Source: Dillenia suffruticosa (taxonomy: Eukaryota; Streptophyta; Magnoliopsida; Dilleniales; Dilleniaceae). From it: 64,000 bases of DNA. Below are positions 33,450-45,731 of this stretch, piece after piece (the stretch's first letter is position 1; every line of letters starts with the position of its first letter). The stretch spans positions 7,119,001 through 7,183,000 of the forward strand of contig JAVTVX010000012.1 of assembly GCA_033439265.1 (NCBI GenBank). The letters run 5' to 3'. The notes under the pieces are model-generated. The model was given only the letters and a program-made list of their open reading frames with translations, was not told the origin of the DNA and ran no database searches. The translations under genes were made by a program, and so were the position numbers.

Positions 33450-36400
33450 GGATATTACTTCCGTATTGATTTTTCAGTTTCCCAAGTCTGTTCTTCCATT
33501 TGATTATTTTTCCATAATATCTTGACCATGGGGATTTGTTTGCGTCTCAATTGCTTAATATGCCGATCAATGATTTGCACTGGTTGCACTTTAAAATTGA
33601 AATCTGGATTCAATTCTATCGAAAGAGATTCAATTACATGAGAAAGATCTGACAAATACTTTTTTAGCATTGATACATGAAATACATCATGAATTTTCTT
33701 TAAATTCGAAGGTAATATCAATCGGTAGGCCACATTTCCAACCCTCTCAAGGATCTTGAATGGCCCAATGTATCTTGGATTCAATTTGCCTCGTTTTCTG
33801 AACCGAATTACACCCTTCCAAGGTGAAACTTTAAGGAAAACCACATCTCCGACCTCAAATTCCAAAGGTTTTCTTCTTTTATCGGCATAGCTCTTATGCC
33901 TATCTTGAGCCACTTTCATTATCACCCGAATCACCTTCACCTTTTCAATCATGACCTTGATCATTCTATACTTTCAATCTTTCTCTCTCCAACCTCGTCC
34001 CAATACAATGGGATACGACACTTCCTTCCGTAAAGGGTTTCATAGGGAGGCATCCCTATGTTAGCTTGATAACTGTTGCTGTAAGTGAATTCAACCAACG
34101 GAAGGTGTTTATCCCAACTGCTTTGAAAATCCATAACACATGCCTTAAACATGTTTTCCAATGTTTGAATGGTGTGTTCTGATTGTCCATCAGTCTGAGG
34201 GTGGAAGTAGTACTAAATTTCAATTTAGTCTTTAAGCACTCTTGTAGCTTTCGCCAGAATCTATAAGTAAACCGAGGATCACGGTCCGATACAATCGACA
34301 TCGGAACCCCGTGAAGTCGGACAATTTCATCAATATATAGCTTGGCTAGTCTTTCCAAGGAATAAGTATTATGAATCGGCAAGAAATGAGCCAACTTGGT
34401 AAGACAGTCTACAATCACCCATATGGTATCGTGACTGCTCGGGGTACGTGGCAATCCCATCACGAAATTCATAGTGATGTGCTCCCATTTCCATTCAGGT
34501 ATAGGTAATGGCTGAAGTGTCCCAACCGGTTTCTGATGTTCAGCCATGATTTGTTGACACACTAAATACCTTACTACAAATTCGGCTATTTCCCGCTTCA
34601 ATCCTGACCACCAATAAGTTTTTTTGATGGTTCGGTACATTTTAGTGCTCCGGGAATGCATAGCATAAGCCGAAGAGTGTGCTTCCTCAAGAATGGTTTT
34701 CCGAAACTTATCATTTTTGGGAACACAAATCCGTTTCCTATACATCACCATGTCATCCTCCCGAATATGAAAATCACCGATTTCACCCTTACGAACCTTC
34801 TCTACTATCTGCTTTAGCTCCTCAACAGTTGCCTGGAGCTCTTTAATACGGTTCACCAGGGTTGGTCGAACTTCAAACTTCACCAGTGATGCACCATTGT
34901 CATCATAAGCAAATTTGGCTCCAAGAGCACGAAGTCTAATAAGGCATGAGAGATAAGAACTCGCTTGAGAATGAGAAAATGATGACTTGCAGCTCAGAGC
35001 ATCCGCAACTACATTCGCCTTACCCGGGTGATAGTCAATCACTAAATCATAGTTTTTAATCAGCTTTAGCCATCTCCTTTGCTTCAAGTTGAGCTCTTTT
35101 TGGGTAAGCAAATATTTGAGACTCTTGTGATCGGTAAAGATTCTGCAGGTGGCTCCGTGTAAGTAATGTCGCCAAATCTTCAAGGCGAATACAATAACAG
35201 CAAACTCTAGATCATGAGTAGGATAATTCAGCTCGTGTTTCTTTAACTGTCGAGAAGCGTAGGCGATAATTCTGTAGCCCTACATCAAGACGCATCCTAA
35301 CCCCTATTTATTGGTATCGCTGTAGATAATATAATCACCACTACTAGTAGTGAGTAGAGCGAGTATAGGAGCCGACGTGAGTCTCTTTTTGAGTTCTTGA
35401 AAGCTCTGCTCATATTTATCTATCCATTCAAACTTAATTCCCTTCCGTGTCAAACTAGACAACGGAGCTGCAATTTTGGAAAAACCCTCTACAAATCTTC
35501 AGTAGTACCCAGCCAAATTACGTACCTCGGCGACCTTCTTAGGTTGCTCCCATTTCAGAATTGCCTCAACTTTCTTTGGATCAACAAATATTCCTTCTCC
35601 GGATACCACGTGTCCCAAAAAGCCAATTTTCTTCAGCCATAATTCACATTTTGAGAACTTAGCAAATAATTGCTTATCTTAAAGGGTCTGCAACACAATC
35701 CGAAGATGATTTAAATGCTCTTCATCATTCTTGGAATACACCAAGATGTCGTCAATGAAGACAATAACGTACTTGTGAAGATAAGAATGAAAGACTCGAT
35801 TCATGAGATCCATGAAGGCTGCCGGAGATTCGTTAAGCCGAAAGGCATTATCAAGAATTCATAGTGCCCGTACCGCGTCCAAAACACAGTCTTGGGGACA
35901 TCATCTTCCTTTATCCACAATTGATGATAGCCGGAGCTCAAATCAATCTTTGAAAAGACACTTGTCCCTTGGAGTTGATCAAACAAGTCATTAATCCTCG
36001 GTAAGGGGTATTTATTCTTGATGGTTACCTTGTTCCATTGCCGGTAATTAATACACAACCAAAGTGTGCCATCTTTCTTCTTCACGAATAGAATCAGAGC
36101 ACCCTAAGGTGAGGTACTCGGTCGAATAAATCCCTTGTCCAACAATTGTTGTAATTGGACTTTTAACTCCTTAAGTTCTGTGGGTGCCATCCTATACGGA
36201 GGAATGGAAATAGGTGAGGTGCGCGAGAATCAAGTCAATAGAAAAGTTGAACTCCCAAACTGGAGGTAAACCTGGTAACTCGTCTGGGAAAATATCCAGA
36301 AATTCATTCACTACTGGGATATTTATCAATTTTAGACTTTGCACAGTCGTATCAATTATATGAGCAAGATAAGCTTCACAACTCTTGTGCACCAGTTTCT

Positions 36401-36800
36401 GTATTCCAATGTCGAGATTACACAACTCGGTAAAACCCACCGTTCACCAACAAATACAAGCGGAAGATAACCTGGTCTATGAAACTCTACCTCCTTCGTG
36501 AAGCAATTTACTGATACTCTATGAGGGTGCAGCCAGTCTATGCCCAATATAGCATCGAAATCCCTCATTTCCAATGGAATCAATTCTGTTTTAAGAATTT
36601 CTCTATTTACCTCTACTTCACAGGCCTTGAACACGGTGTTTCTGTACAATTGTTTTCCCAATGGAGTGACAACTAATAATTCCTCTTCGAGTGGGATTAA
36701 AGGTCTATTCGAATGCTTGGTAAACTCAATACTCACAAAAGAATTATTAGACCCAGTATCAATCCAAACACGAGCATCAACCCAAAAAATTTTCATCATA
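33450..36800 (-). pseudogene. Pol region of the Tekay-like element (fossil)
   Basis: From right to left it shows retropepsin (DARVWIDTGSNNSFVS), RT ([13 protein letters not shown] and MPFGLTN), RNase H, integrase zinc finger and core ([29 protein letters not shown]), and the integrase C-terminus (GPFKILERVGNVAYRL) with a chromodomain-like end. This order is diagnostic of Ty3/gypsy. Broken. Confidence 0.92.
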
Positions 36801-36989
36801 CCTATACATACGAAAAATAAGGATCAAATTCCAAAATTAGCCGAATAAAATCAGAATTTAAAACGCTCAATGTTATGAAATCATCATCAATATCAAAATC
36901 ACCTCAATCCCCCTTAATATCATGCAAAATCTCTAATATACCTAAAATTCATAATTTAGCAACTAAGATCTCATAATGTTCTAAAATAT

Positions 36990-38120
36990 TAGGTTCGGGT
37001 TCTAAGAGATTTACCTGTGACTATATCAGGGTTGTTCTGGACATCCTCATTAGTTATTGCGTAGATTCTGGTCTGCACCCTCATTTGCGGACGCTGAGCT
37101 GGAGCAGTTATAGTGTTGCTTCCGGTCCCCACCCGAGATGTACCAATTGAAGGTGGAACAGGAGTGTTTGCTTGGCTGCCCATCAATCCATAGGGCGATC
37201 CCGCCTTATCTGACCTCCTTGTCCCAATTTCGGGCAAACATTGCGGAAATGACATTCTTTTTCGTAGTGGTAGCAGCTCTTGGGTGCTTGGCAAACCCCA
37301 AAATGAAACTTGCCGCAGTGCTTGCACGGTTCCTTCCTATTTCCCATTGATTGGCTTCCCGAAATAGCATTAGAGATACGGGCTTCAAATTGAGACACGC
37401 GTTGGCCTTGAGGAGAGCCAACCGGTCCTGAAATAGATCCACTACCAAAGGAGCCCATACTTCTACTCTTCTTAGAACTTTGGCCCGGTATGAAACTACT
37501 GGGCCTCTTCCTTTTCCTATGCTCTCGGACTTTTCCCCTTTCAGTTGCCATCTTCTCGGCCCTTAGGGCCAAATCCAGAACATCTTGGAATGTGTGCCAT
37601 TTTGTGATTGACATCTTCTCCTTTATGCTCAGATTCAGTCCCGATTCAAATTTTGTACATAGGAACTCCTCGGAGTTTACAAACTTCGGAATATAAGTAG
37701 CAAGTTCCCTTAATTCTGATTCGTAATCAGACACCATTTTGTTTCCCTAAACAAGCTTGAAGAACTCCTCTCTCTTCTGGTCCCCATAAAACCGAGTGTA
37801 ATATTTTTCTTCAAAAGTTCTCAGAAAATCTGTCCAAGAGAGAGGTGTGGTTGCCTTCTCATTCTCCCCCAGGTTCTGGCTCCCTTGTCCAGCAATTTCA
37901 CCGCCGCCCACAACTTCATCTCATCACTTAATCTCATATCGATGACGGTCTCCTAAACTTGACCAATCCATTCCTTGGCCACTAAGGCATCACAAGTGCC
38001 TGGAAAAGTGTCGCATCCGAGCTGTCTTGCCTCTTTGAGTAGCTTTGACAACTCGACTGTAGGACGTTTGGTTGATGTAACAACCGGTGGAGCAGATGCT
38101 ATTGGAATGCTAGGCGCCAC
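36990..38120 (-). pseudogene. Gag region of the Tekay-like element (fossil)
   Basis: Minus-strand gag sequence includes VSDYESELRELATYIPKF, FESGLNLSIKEKMSI and a zinc-knuckle-like CYHYEKECHFRNVCP segment. Part of the region before the right LTR is not recognisable. Confidence 0.85.
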
Positions 38121-40894
38121 AGCTAGTGTAGCGTTATCTCGGTATACGGGCATGACCTCCCCATATACTAGGATAGCGCACGACATTCCAATTTTACAAT
38201 AAATTTTCAAAAATGTAAAACCTATCAAAATAAGAAATCATAAAATCAATACACGTGCAAGGAGCCCATCCGGCTCATCCTTGTACATACAAGCATACAT
38301 CAGCACACATTTGGGGAGGGGTTCCTATACATACAATGCATGCAATGTGGCCTTCACAACCATTCCAAAGTTCCACATAATTCACAATCGCAAAATATTT
38401 CAACCATCTCAATAAAAGTCCAAATGTCCCAAATGAGAACAATAAGTTTTGCAAAAATAAGTTTTGCAAAAATAATTTTTAAACAAAATTGGACACTTTC
38501 CATGTGAACTAAGCTTGGATTCCACCAATACTTGTCCCAAAAGATATGACAAGTATCAATTAAATCCAAATTTCAAAAGAATAGTACAATCGTTTTTCTT
38601 CCCCGGATGAAACTACATCAAGTCTCAAGAGAATAGAATCTACTACCGATACCTATCATGGATCACCAAAAGATCTCTTAATCAGCTAATACCAGCCACA
38701 ATCTATCCTTCCTCTGAAAAGGATTTAAAGGAGGGGTGAGTATTGGGAATATCCTGTGAGTGGAGTGCAGTGGTGTATAACATATAAATGAGGAGTAAGG
38801 GTGGTAATGCCAAATACATATATTAACTGTTATTAAATACAATAAATACAATCATTTGCATATAAACAATTGTATCAAATTTCCATGACTCAATTATGCA
38901 GTCGCATGACTTAAATTTTCATTTTCACAAATTTTGGAGTATATCGAAAGCAATCCCCTACCAATAGCCATTGGTAGGATCAGCCAAGAGATTTTTCATA
39001 ATTTTTGTAAAATGCCATCCGCCTTGGCGTTGGCTCGAAACTCCGTAGGGTGCTACCACGTTATCCGGCAGCCTGAGGAGACTCTCCAACCCGCCTACCA
39101 CCAAACTAAATTAAACAGCTTTAGCCACGCCGCCCCAAACGGCCCAGTCCGTGGCAAGACTTAGACTGTAGTCATTTTTCCCAGCACTATGTTACCAAAC
39201 TCAATTTATCAATTAATACATGCTTAAATATATTGTAGAGTAATATTTCACAATTCACATGAGTATCCCAAAGTAACATGGTGCAAAAAAAAAAAAAAAT
39301 CAATAATCAAGTTCAAAAGTGATGGACATTTCAAAATTTCATTTTAGGCATACCACCATCACAAAACAATATCAATTTCCATTTGTAAATTCACTTCAAA
39401 TCTCAATTTATAAATCATAACTGAAAACAGTTTATTAATTCATATGCACATAAGAATCCACTCACCTATAGGGAGGGTATTCACTCCCTATTTTCACAAT
39501 TCAGTCCAATAAAATCTTACTCTGATCCTCAATTGATTTTCCTAAATCCACAATCACAATTTTATCATCAAATTTATCACATTTGTAGATAAATAACATA
39601 TTCATTTTATTTTCCCCCAAATTCAAACAATTTAATAACCCTAATCTCTTCCCAAATTCAGGTATCTGCATTCACAATTCTATTTTCATCATTTAGACTC
39701 TTCAATCATTTTCATTTTGTTTTGTCCAAATTCATTGTTCACAGAATTCCTAGAGTTTGTCTTTCATAATAGATTTCCATCAAATCTCTACGATTCATTT
39801 TAATATAATAATAAAGAAGTAAAATCCAAGATTTAGGGTAAGGAATTACCTTGATTTTGGAGTCGAATTGTATTTTGAGTTTGGGTTTCAAGATCCTAGT
39901 TTTTTTTTTTTTTTCCATTCAAGCAAATTTCTAGGTTTTCTTCCTTCCACTACAAAAAAACACGGTTTTAGCCACGGATTTTCATGACGGAAAAAATTCG
40001 TCGCTATTTTGCGACGAATTTAGCGACGAATTTAGCGACAAAAACTTTTTCGTCGCTAATTTGCCACAAAATTTGTAACGAAAAAGAAGTCGTGGCTAAA
40101 TTAGCAACGGACACATCATTCGTAGCTAAATTCGTCGCTAATTAGTGACGAAAACATTTTCATGGCTAAATTCGTCGCTAATTAGTGACGAAAAAATTTT
40201 CGTGACTAAATTCGTCGCTAATTGGCGACAAAAAATTTTTACGTTGCAAATTTCATCGGTAAATAAGTTTTTTATATATAATTAAATAAAATATAATATT
40301 AATATAATATTTAAATTAAAAAATTAATTTAACAACCACGGTTTAGTGACGGATTTCTAAATCCGTGGCTGATTCAGCGACGGATTCGAAATCCGTCGCT
40401 AAATAGGTTTTTTATATATAATTAAATAAAATATAATATTAATATAATATTTAAATTAAAAAATTAATTTAACAACCGAATTTAATTTAGCAACGGATTT
40501 CCAAATCCGTGGCTGATTTAGCGACGGATTCCAAATCCGTCGCTGAATAATTAGAATTTTGTTTTATTTTTTTTTTATTTTAATAATTTCAGCGACGGAT
40601 TCCAAATCCGTCGCTGAATTTTATCTTCTTTTAATTATAATTTTATTTTATTTTTATTTTATTTTATTATTTTATATTAACAAATCATATTATTATTTTA
40701 TAATATTTTAATTTACATTTTATTTTATTATATTATATTTCTTAATTCTTAAAAAAAACCATATATTTTATTTTATTTAAATTATATATATATTTTAATT
40801 AATTTATTATTTTTTTTCTTTTTTTAGGTAATTTTATTTTATTTGTATTATTTTATTTAATAATATAAATTTTTTATTAAAATATTAATCTCGC

Positions 40895-41050
40895 GGGCGC
40901 CGGTCCGTGCACGCACGGGAGCCTGCCTGCCTGGGCGCCCACGCCTTGCGCGCGCCTGCCCGCCTGGGCGCCTGCCTGGGGGCCCAGGCAGGCGCCCGCG
41001 CGCCTGCTGGGGCGCGCCTAAGCAGGAAGGCGCTGCCTGGGGCGTGCCAC
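40895..41050. repeat. GC-rich island in the CACTA element
   Basis: About 155 bases of gcctgcctgggcgc-type words in an otherwise strongly AT-rich element, including the palindromic stretch gcctgcctgggggcccaggc. Confidence 0.8.
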
Positions 41051-41067
41051 AAAAAATATATATATCT

Positions 41068-41135
41068 GTAGTTTGAGGGATTCAAACCTTCGACTTGGAC
41101 CTCAAAGAGATGCTACTACTACCACTACACAACGG
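41068..41135 (-). other. tRNA-like segment in the CACTA element
   Basis: The minus strand has an A-box-like gtgtagtggtag, a central ctctttgaggtc, then the B-box-like ggtttgaatccc, spaced as in a tRNA. The acceptor stem does not close, so it is more likely a tRNA or SINE relic than a working gene. Confidence 0.4.
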
Positions 41136-41709
41136 GTGTTGTTGTGTGACTTTCTTCCTCCGCTTTGTTTTCTATTCGCACTTTTTTTTTTCCTTATCTC
41201 TATTTTTGGGTTTTTTTTTTCTTTCTACTCTCATTTCTTATATATAATAATTTTATTATAACGAATAAAAATATTTTATAATTAAATATATAGATTTTTT
41301 AAAATATTAATATATTATAATTTATTGATAATTATAATTTTATAGTTTTGAAATATTGTAATCCATTTTTAAATTATAAATTATGGATTAAAAAAATAAA
41401 ATAAAAATGAAAAAAAATAATAAGATAATAAGATAAAAGAAAAAAGAAGAAATCAAAATATAATATAAACATATTTTTTAATTAATTTATTATTTTATTT
41501 TAAATTAGTATTTTATTATTTTTTATTTTATTAAAAATTATCATATTTATTATTTTTAATTAATATTATTTTAGGTGGGTGGTATAAATAAAAAAAGTTA
41601 TTATATTTATTATTTTAAATTATTATTATATATTATTTTATTATTATTAAAAAAATGTGAAATAAAGATAATAAATAATAAAAAAGAAATTTATATCATA
41701 ATAATATTT

Positions 41710-41775
41710 TTGGCTCGATGGTTTACAGGTTGCATGCAGGAGTTCGGAAGAGTGCGGAGTTTGGAGTTCGAACCA
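41710..41775 (+). other. tRNA-like (pol III A/B box) segment in the CACTA element
   Basis: It holds ggctcgatggtttacagg followed about 45-50 bases later by gagttcgaaccacgg. It corresponds to 28378-28432 in the other CACTA element, including the downstream ggtggaagcaaa/ggtggaggcaaa. Confidence 0.45.
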
Positions 41776-41830
41776 CGGTGGAGGCAAAAGGCATTTTCCA
41801 ACAATTAAAAGTGGCTGCGCAAGGTGCGGG

Positions 41831-41975
41831 GTGCTGGCTCAGGTGGCACGTGCTCGGGCAGGCGGGCTCGGGGTGCTGGGCGGGCTCGGGGTGCTGGCTC
41901 AGGTGGCATGTGCTCGGGTGGGCGGGCTCGGGGTGCTGGCTTAGGTGGCACGTGCTCGGCGGGTGGGCTCGGGTG
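41831..41975. repeat. GC-rich minisatellite, about 50-60-bp units
   Basis: Three units share gtgctggctcaggtggcacg then tgctcgg and gcgggctcgg words. A shorter island of related composition is at 28468-28555 in the other CACTA element. Confidence 0.8.
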
Positions 41976-44827
41976 GGAATTTCAGCGACGAATTTGAATC
42001 CGTCGTTGAATTTAGCGATGGATTTTTGCGACGGATTCCAAATCCGTCGCTGAATTTAACGACGGATTTTTTTATTATTACAGATTTTTTTCCCCTAAAT
42101 TAGTGACGGATTTTAGCGACAAAAATTATCTGTCGCTAAATTTAGCGACGAATTTTAAATTTTCGTTGCTAAATTTAGCAACGGATTTTTTTATGTCGCT
42201 AATTTAGCGACGGATAATTTTTCGTCGCTAAAATTAGTGACGAATTTTAGCAACGAAAAATTATTTGTCGCTAAATTTAGCGACGGATTTCAATTTTCGT
42301 CGCTAAATTTAGCGACAGATTTCTAATTTTCCTCGCTAAATTTTTGCGACGCGTTATTAGCGACGAAAAATTTTTCGTCGCTAAATCCGTCGCTAATGTT
42401 TTTAGCGACGAATTTTTTTAAAATTTTCGTCGCTAAATTTGTGGCTAAAAGGCTGTTTTTTTGTAGTGTTCAATCATCCATTCCAAGAGTTATTTGAAGT
42501 ATTGATGGTTGGTGGATGCAATTAAATTGAGAATTATTAAAACTTGATGAGAAATTAAACAAGAGAGGGAGAAGGAGACGAACACAGAAGCACAAAGAGA
42601 GAAAGTCGGGAGCAGGGGAAGAGAAGAGAAAAAGGAAAGAAGAAGAAAAAGAAAGAAAAAGAAAAGGAGAGAAAAATGTGAGTGCTGGTGGGACCCACCC
42701 CTTTTTTTTCACTTTATTTTTAAAAGTTCCAATTTCCTCAAGATAGAATGTGCTTTAAATTGGAACACAGATATTTTAAATATACCAAAAAAATTCCAAT
42801 TTAATAGCCTAAAATCGGAAATCAATAAATTTAAAATTTTCTTTTATGTTACAAAATATTTAACACAATTTCTAACACCGGATTTTTGGTGTTACAAAAA
42901 GTGTCTCCGCCTTGCATCAAACCCTAGCACACGTGAAAGATTGTAAGCAATAAAACCACCAGAGCAAAATTAACTATATATCCATATTGTTTTTTTTAAA
43001 ATTTACTTATTATCTTTATTTCATATTTTTTATTAATAATAAAATAATATAAAATTATAATTTATAATAAAATAATAAAATTTAAGCTTAAAATAAAATA
43101 ATATTATTCTACAAAATAAAATAAAAATAAAAATAAAAATAATTATTAAAAAAGTTAAAAAATTAAAAAAAATTAAAAATTCAAACCACTATACAAGGAA
43201 AACAATTTGAGCAAGCCAACCACCAGACCAACTTTTTTATCTAATCATTTTTTTTTTACTTATTATCTTTATATCATATTTTTAACAATAATAAAATAAT
43301 ATAAAATTATAATTTTTTAACAATATAAAAATAATATAAAATTATAGTTTATTATAAAATAATAAAATAATTTTATTTTAGCTCAAAATTAAATAATAAA
43401 AATTTTGAAAAAATAAAATAAAAAAAATATTAAATAAAATTATAAAAATAAAAAAATTTATAAAATATAAAAAAATAAAAAATAAAAAAATCAGTTGCTA
43501 ATCCGTGTAAAATGCCTTCAATATGTCTTCGTCTTGGGTCTTGAATCGAAACTAGAACACATGAAACACAATAAGAAACAAATTCACCAGACAAAACTTA
43601 CCTTTTTATCTATACTCTTTATTTATTTATTTATTATTTTTACTTCATATTTTTTATTAATAATAAAATAATATAAATTGATAATTTATTATAAAATAAT
43701 AAAATAATAAAATAATAAGGTTTAAACTTAAAATAAAATAATATTATTTTTTGACAAAATAAAATAAAATTAAAAATAAAAAAGAATTAATAAAAAATTT
43801 AAAAAATTAATATTTTTTATAATAAAAAATAATATAAAATTAAAACATTTTAATAATAATAAAATAATATAAAAATATAATTTTTTATAAAATAATGAAA
43901 TAATTTTATTTTAGGTTAAAATAAAATAATAAAAAATTTTAAAAAATAAAATAATATTATCATACTACAAAATAAAATTAAAAAAAAATAAAAAATTAAA
44001 AAAATTAAAAAAATTAAAAAAATTAAAAAAAATAAAAGAAAATTAAAAAAAATAAAAAAAATAAAAAAATTGGTCGCTAAATTTTCTGTCAGTAATCTGT
44101 CACTAATTTTTCTATCGGTAATACGTCGCTGATGAGTTTACAAAAAATTTAAAAAAATTAAAATCTTGAAAAATTTTAAAAATCCGTCAATAATATTTCC
44201 GTTGGTAATCCGTTGGTAAAATTTCCGTCGGTAATCCGTCACTAATAGGTTTACAAAAAAATTTTTAAAAAAATTAAAATTAAAAAAAGAAAAAATTATA
44301 CAAAATCCGTCGTTAATCCGTCGTAAAATTTCCGTTGGTAATCCGTCACGATGCCGTCGCTATTACTGATGGAAAAAAATCCGTCGGTAATTTTCCGTCG
44401 CTGATACCATATTTTTTGGTAGTGAAAAAAATATGAGACAACCATCTAGAGATATCCATAAAATAATGAATAGTACGGATGAACAATAGCCCTGTCGACT
44501 CTTTATATATATACAGATACTAGAAATCGAGTTTGCATCGATATGTTTTAAAACAATGCATTAATAAAATTGCATTACTTAATATTGTGTTAAATATGTT
44601 TTTAAATTTATACTTTCTTCCTTAGCATATGGTTATGTGACTCTTTGTGATCCATTAATTTAACCATTTTTTTAATAAATTATTAATATCCGATAATCAT
44701 ATTAAATACAACTAAAATCTTGAGAAACAAAACTCTGTCATTCATTTGTCTCATGTACAAAATTTAGTTCTAAACCATGTAGAGGTCTTGTTTTTCTAGC
44801 ACAGGTATGGATAGTATTTGTGCTGGT

Positions 44828-44876
44828 TGGTGCACAGATAAGCCGCTAGAGCTACCTGTTTTTTCCTCTTCTAATG
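44828..44876 (+). pseudogene. CAD-like exon 4 fragment
   Basis: About 50 bases give [10 protein letters not shown] followed by a donor-like gtagag, matching the end of exon 4 in CAD copies 1 and 2 (EKPLELPVF and NKPLELSMS). No adjacent exons are visible, so it is an isolated relic of another family copy. Confidence 0.5.
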
Positions 44877-44880
44877 GGTA

Positions 44881-45669
44881 GAGAGCAAAACCGGCTAAAG
44901 TGTAAAGTCAAGAAAAAGTCTTACATTTAACTTTATATCGAACGAAGGTTAAATATACAGAATTCTATGATATGTTTTAACTTTATAAAGATGGCGGGCA
45001 TTACAACCCCACAACCCACCACATTTATCAGACTCACGAACTGCGAGGCCACCAAATCTACTAAAATATTATTAAGGCACTCCTATCAACTTCTCCTACT
45101 CCGATGATTGTGATTCTCTCTTACCTCAGCATGCTATTATATTTATAGTGTCGGCACATGGGTGACGCCTTTTGTTATTAACGCTTTAATTATTGATAAA
45201 TATTTTTTCAACAAGATTGATAAATACAATACTAATACATTTCTTTCGCTATGTTGTTAATAAGGCAATTATTGCTGAGTTTTGATTATACAAATATTAG
45301 TTTTTATTAATTTTAATCATCGTAAAGTCAATTATGTATACATTATAATCCTAATAATCGCACAAAATAAATATAATCTAATAGTTTATCTATCACATAT
45401 CATCCTGTAGTTTTTTCAATTAAATATATTTAAATTTTAAAAATAATTTTAATTTATTTAGTTATTGTATGAAAAATATTATCTCACATTATGTTATTAT
45501 AAGCCCACCAGCCTTAAAAATATATTTATAATCTTGATAATTAAAAAAAAAAAAAACGAAGGAGAGAGAGTAACCCGTTACATATCATGTAGCAAACGAT
45601 GTGTGTGTATGAGTAGGTATACGTACCTATATGTCTATCTTGGGAAAATAAACTTTATCAGATTTCAAC
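44881..45669. other. Spacer upstream of CAD copy 2
   Basis: AT-rich sequence without recognised genes or elements. Confidence 0.4.
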
Positions 45670-45677
45670 TATATATT
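45670..45677 (+). promoter_or_regulatory. Possible TATA box of CAD copy 2
   Basis: The sequence tatatatt lies about 55 bases before the proposed ATG at 45732, within a reasonable range for a short plant leader. Confidence 0.35.
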
Positions 45678-45731
45678 CCGCAACACTCTGCTTTCCCTGC
45701 CACTGCTTATAGTTGTGGATAAGGAAAACCA

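Larger units (their letters stand above)
39948..42468. mobile_element. Non-autonomous CACTA transposon nested in the gypsy LTR
   Basis: The 2521-bp element begins CACTACAAAAAAACACGG and ends TTTTTTTGTAGTG. The 3-bp duplication ttc is at 39945-39947 and 42469-42471, with the empty site intact in the other LTR (32945-32947). The ends carry dense gcgacgaatt/gtcgctaaatt words like the element at 26689-29097, so the two are relatives. No transposase is seen. Confidence 0.95.
31165..42896 (-). mobile_element. Tekay-like Ty3/gypsy element with a nested CACTA element
   Basis: The left (3') LTR is 31165-33379. The right (5') LTR, incomplete at its inner side, ends at 42896 and carries the CACTA element 39948-42468. 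Flanks aaaat (31160-31164) and aaaag (42897-42901) are a near-match target duplication. On the minus strand the internal region shows gag, protease, RT, RNase H and integrase in gypsy order. Broken, with roughly ten interruptions. LTR divergence is about 7-8 % over a sampled stretch. Confidence 0.92.
38131..42896 (-). repeat. 5' LTR (incomplete) of the Tekay-like element, with CACTA insert
   Basis: It aligns with 31165-33379 from the gttatctcgg block onward and ends GGTGTTACA. The CACTA element 39948-42468 interrupts it. Confidence 0.9.
30990..44424. mobile_element. Outer CACTA-type transposon, split by a gypsy element
   Basis: The ends are inverted repeats: CACTATCAGAAAACACGGTA on the left, and on the right the reverse complement reads CACTACCAAAAAATATGGTA. 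The 3-bp duplication aaa is at 30987-30989 and 44425-44427, though its base composition makes it weak evidence alone. Net length without the gypsy element is about 1.7 kb. The right interior (42897-44424) is AT-rich with ccgtcggtaatccgtc-type subterminal words. No transposase is seen. Confidence 0.82.

Noticed and set aside
41068-41135. A functional tRNA gene on the minus strand
   Set aside because: The A and B boxes are plausible, but the acceptor stem does not pair and the segment lies inside a transposon. Kept only as a tRNA-like relic.
42897-44100. Possible matrix-attachment or replication origin because of extreme AT content
   Set aside because: The sequence is the interior of a CACTA element, and AT content alone is not evidence of either function.
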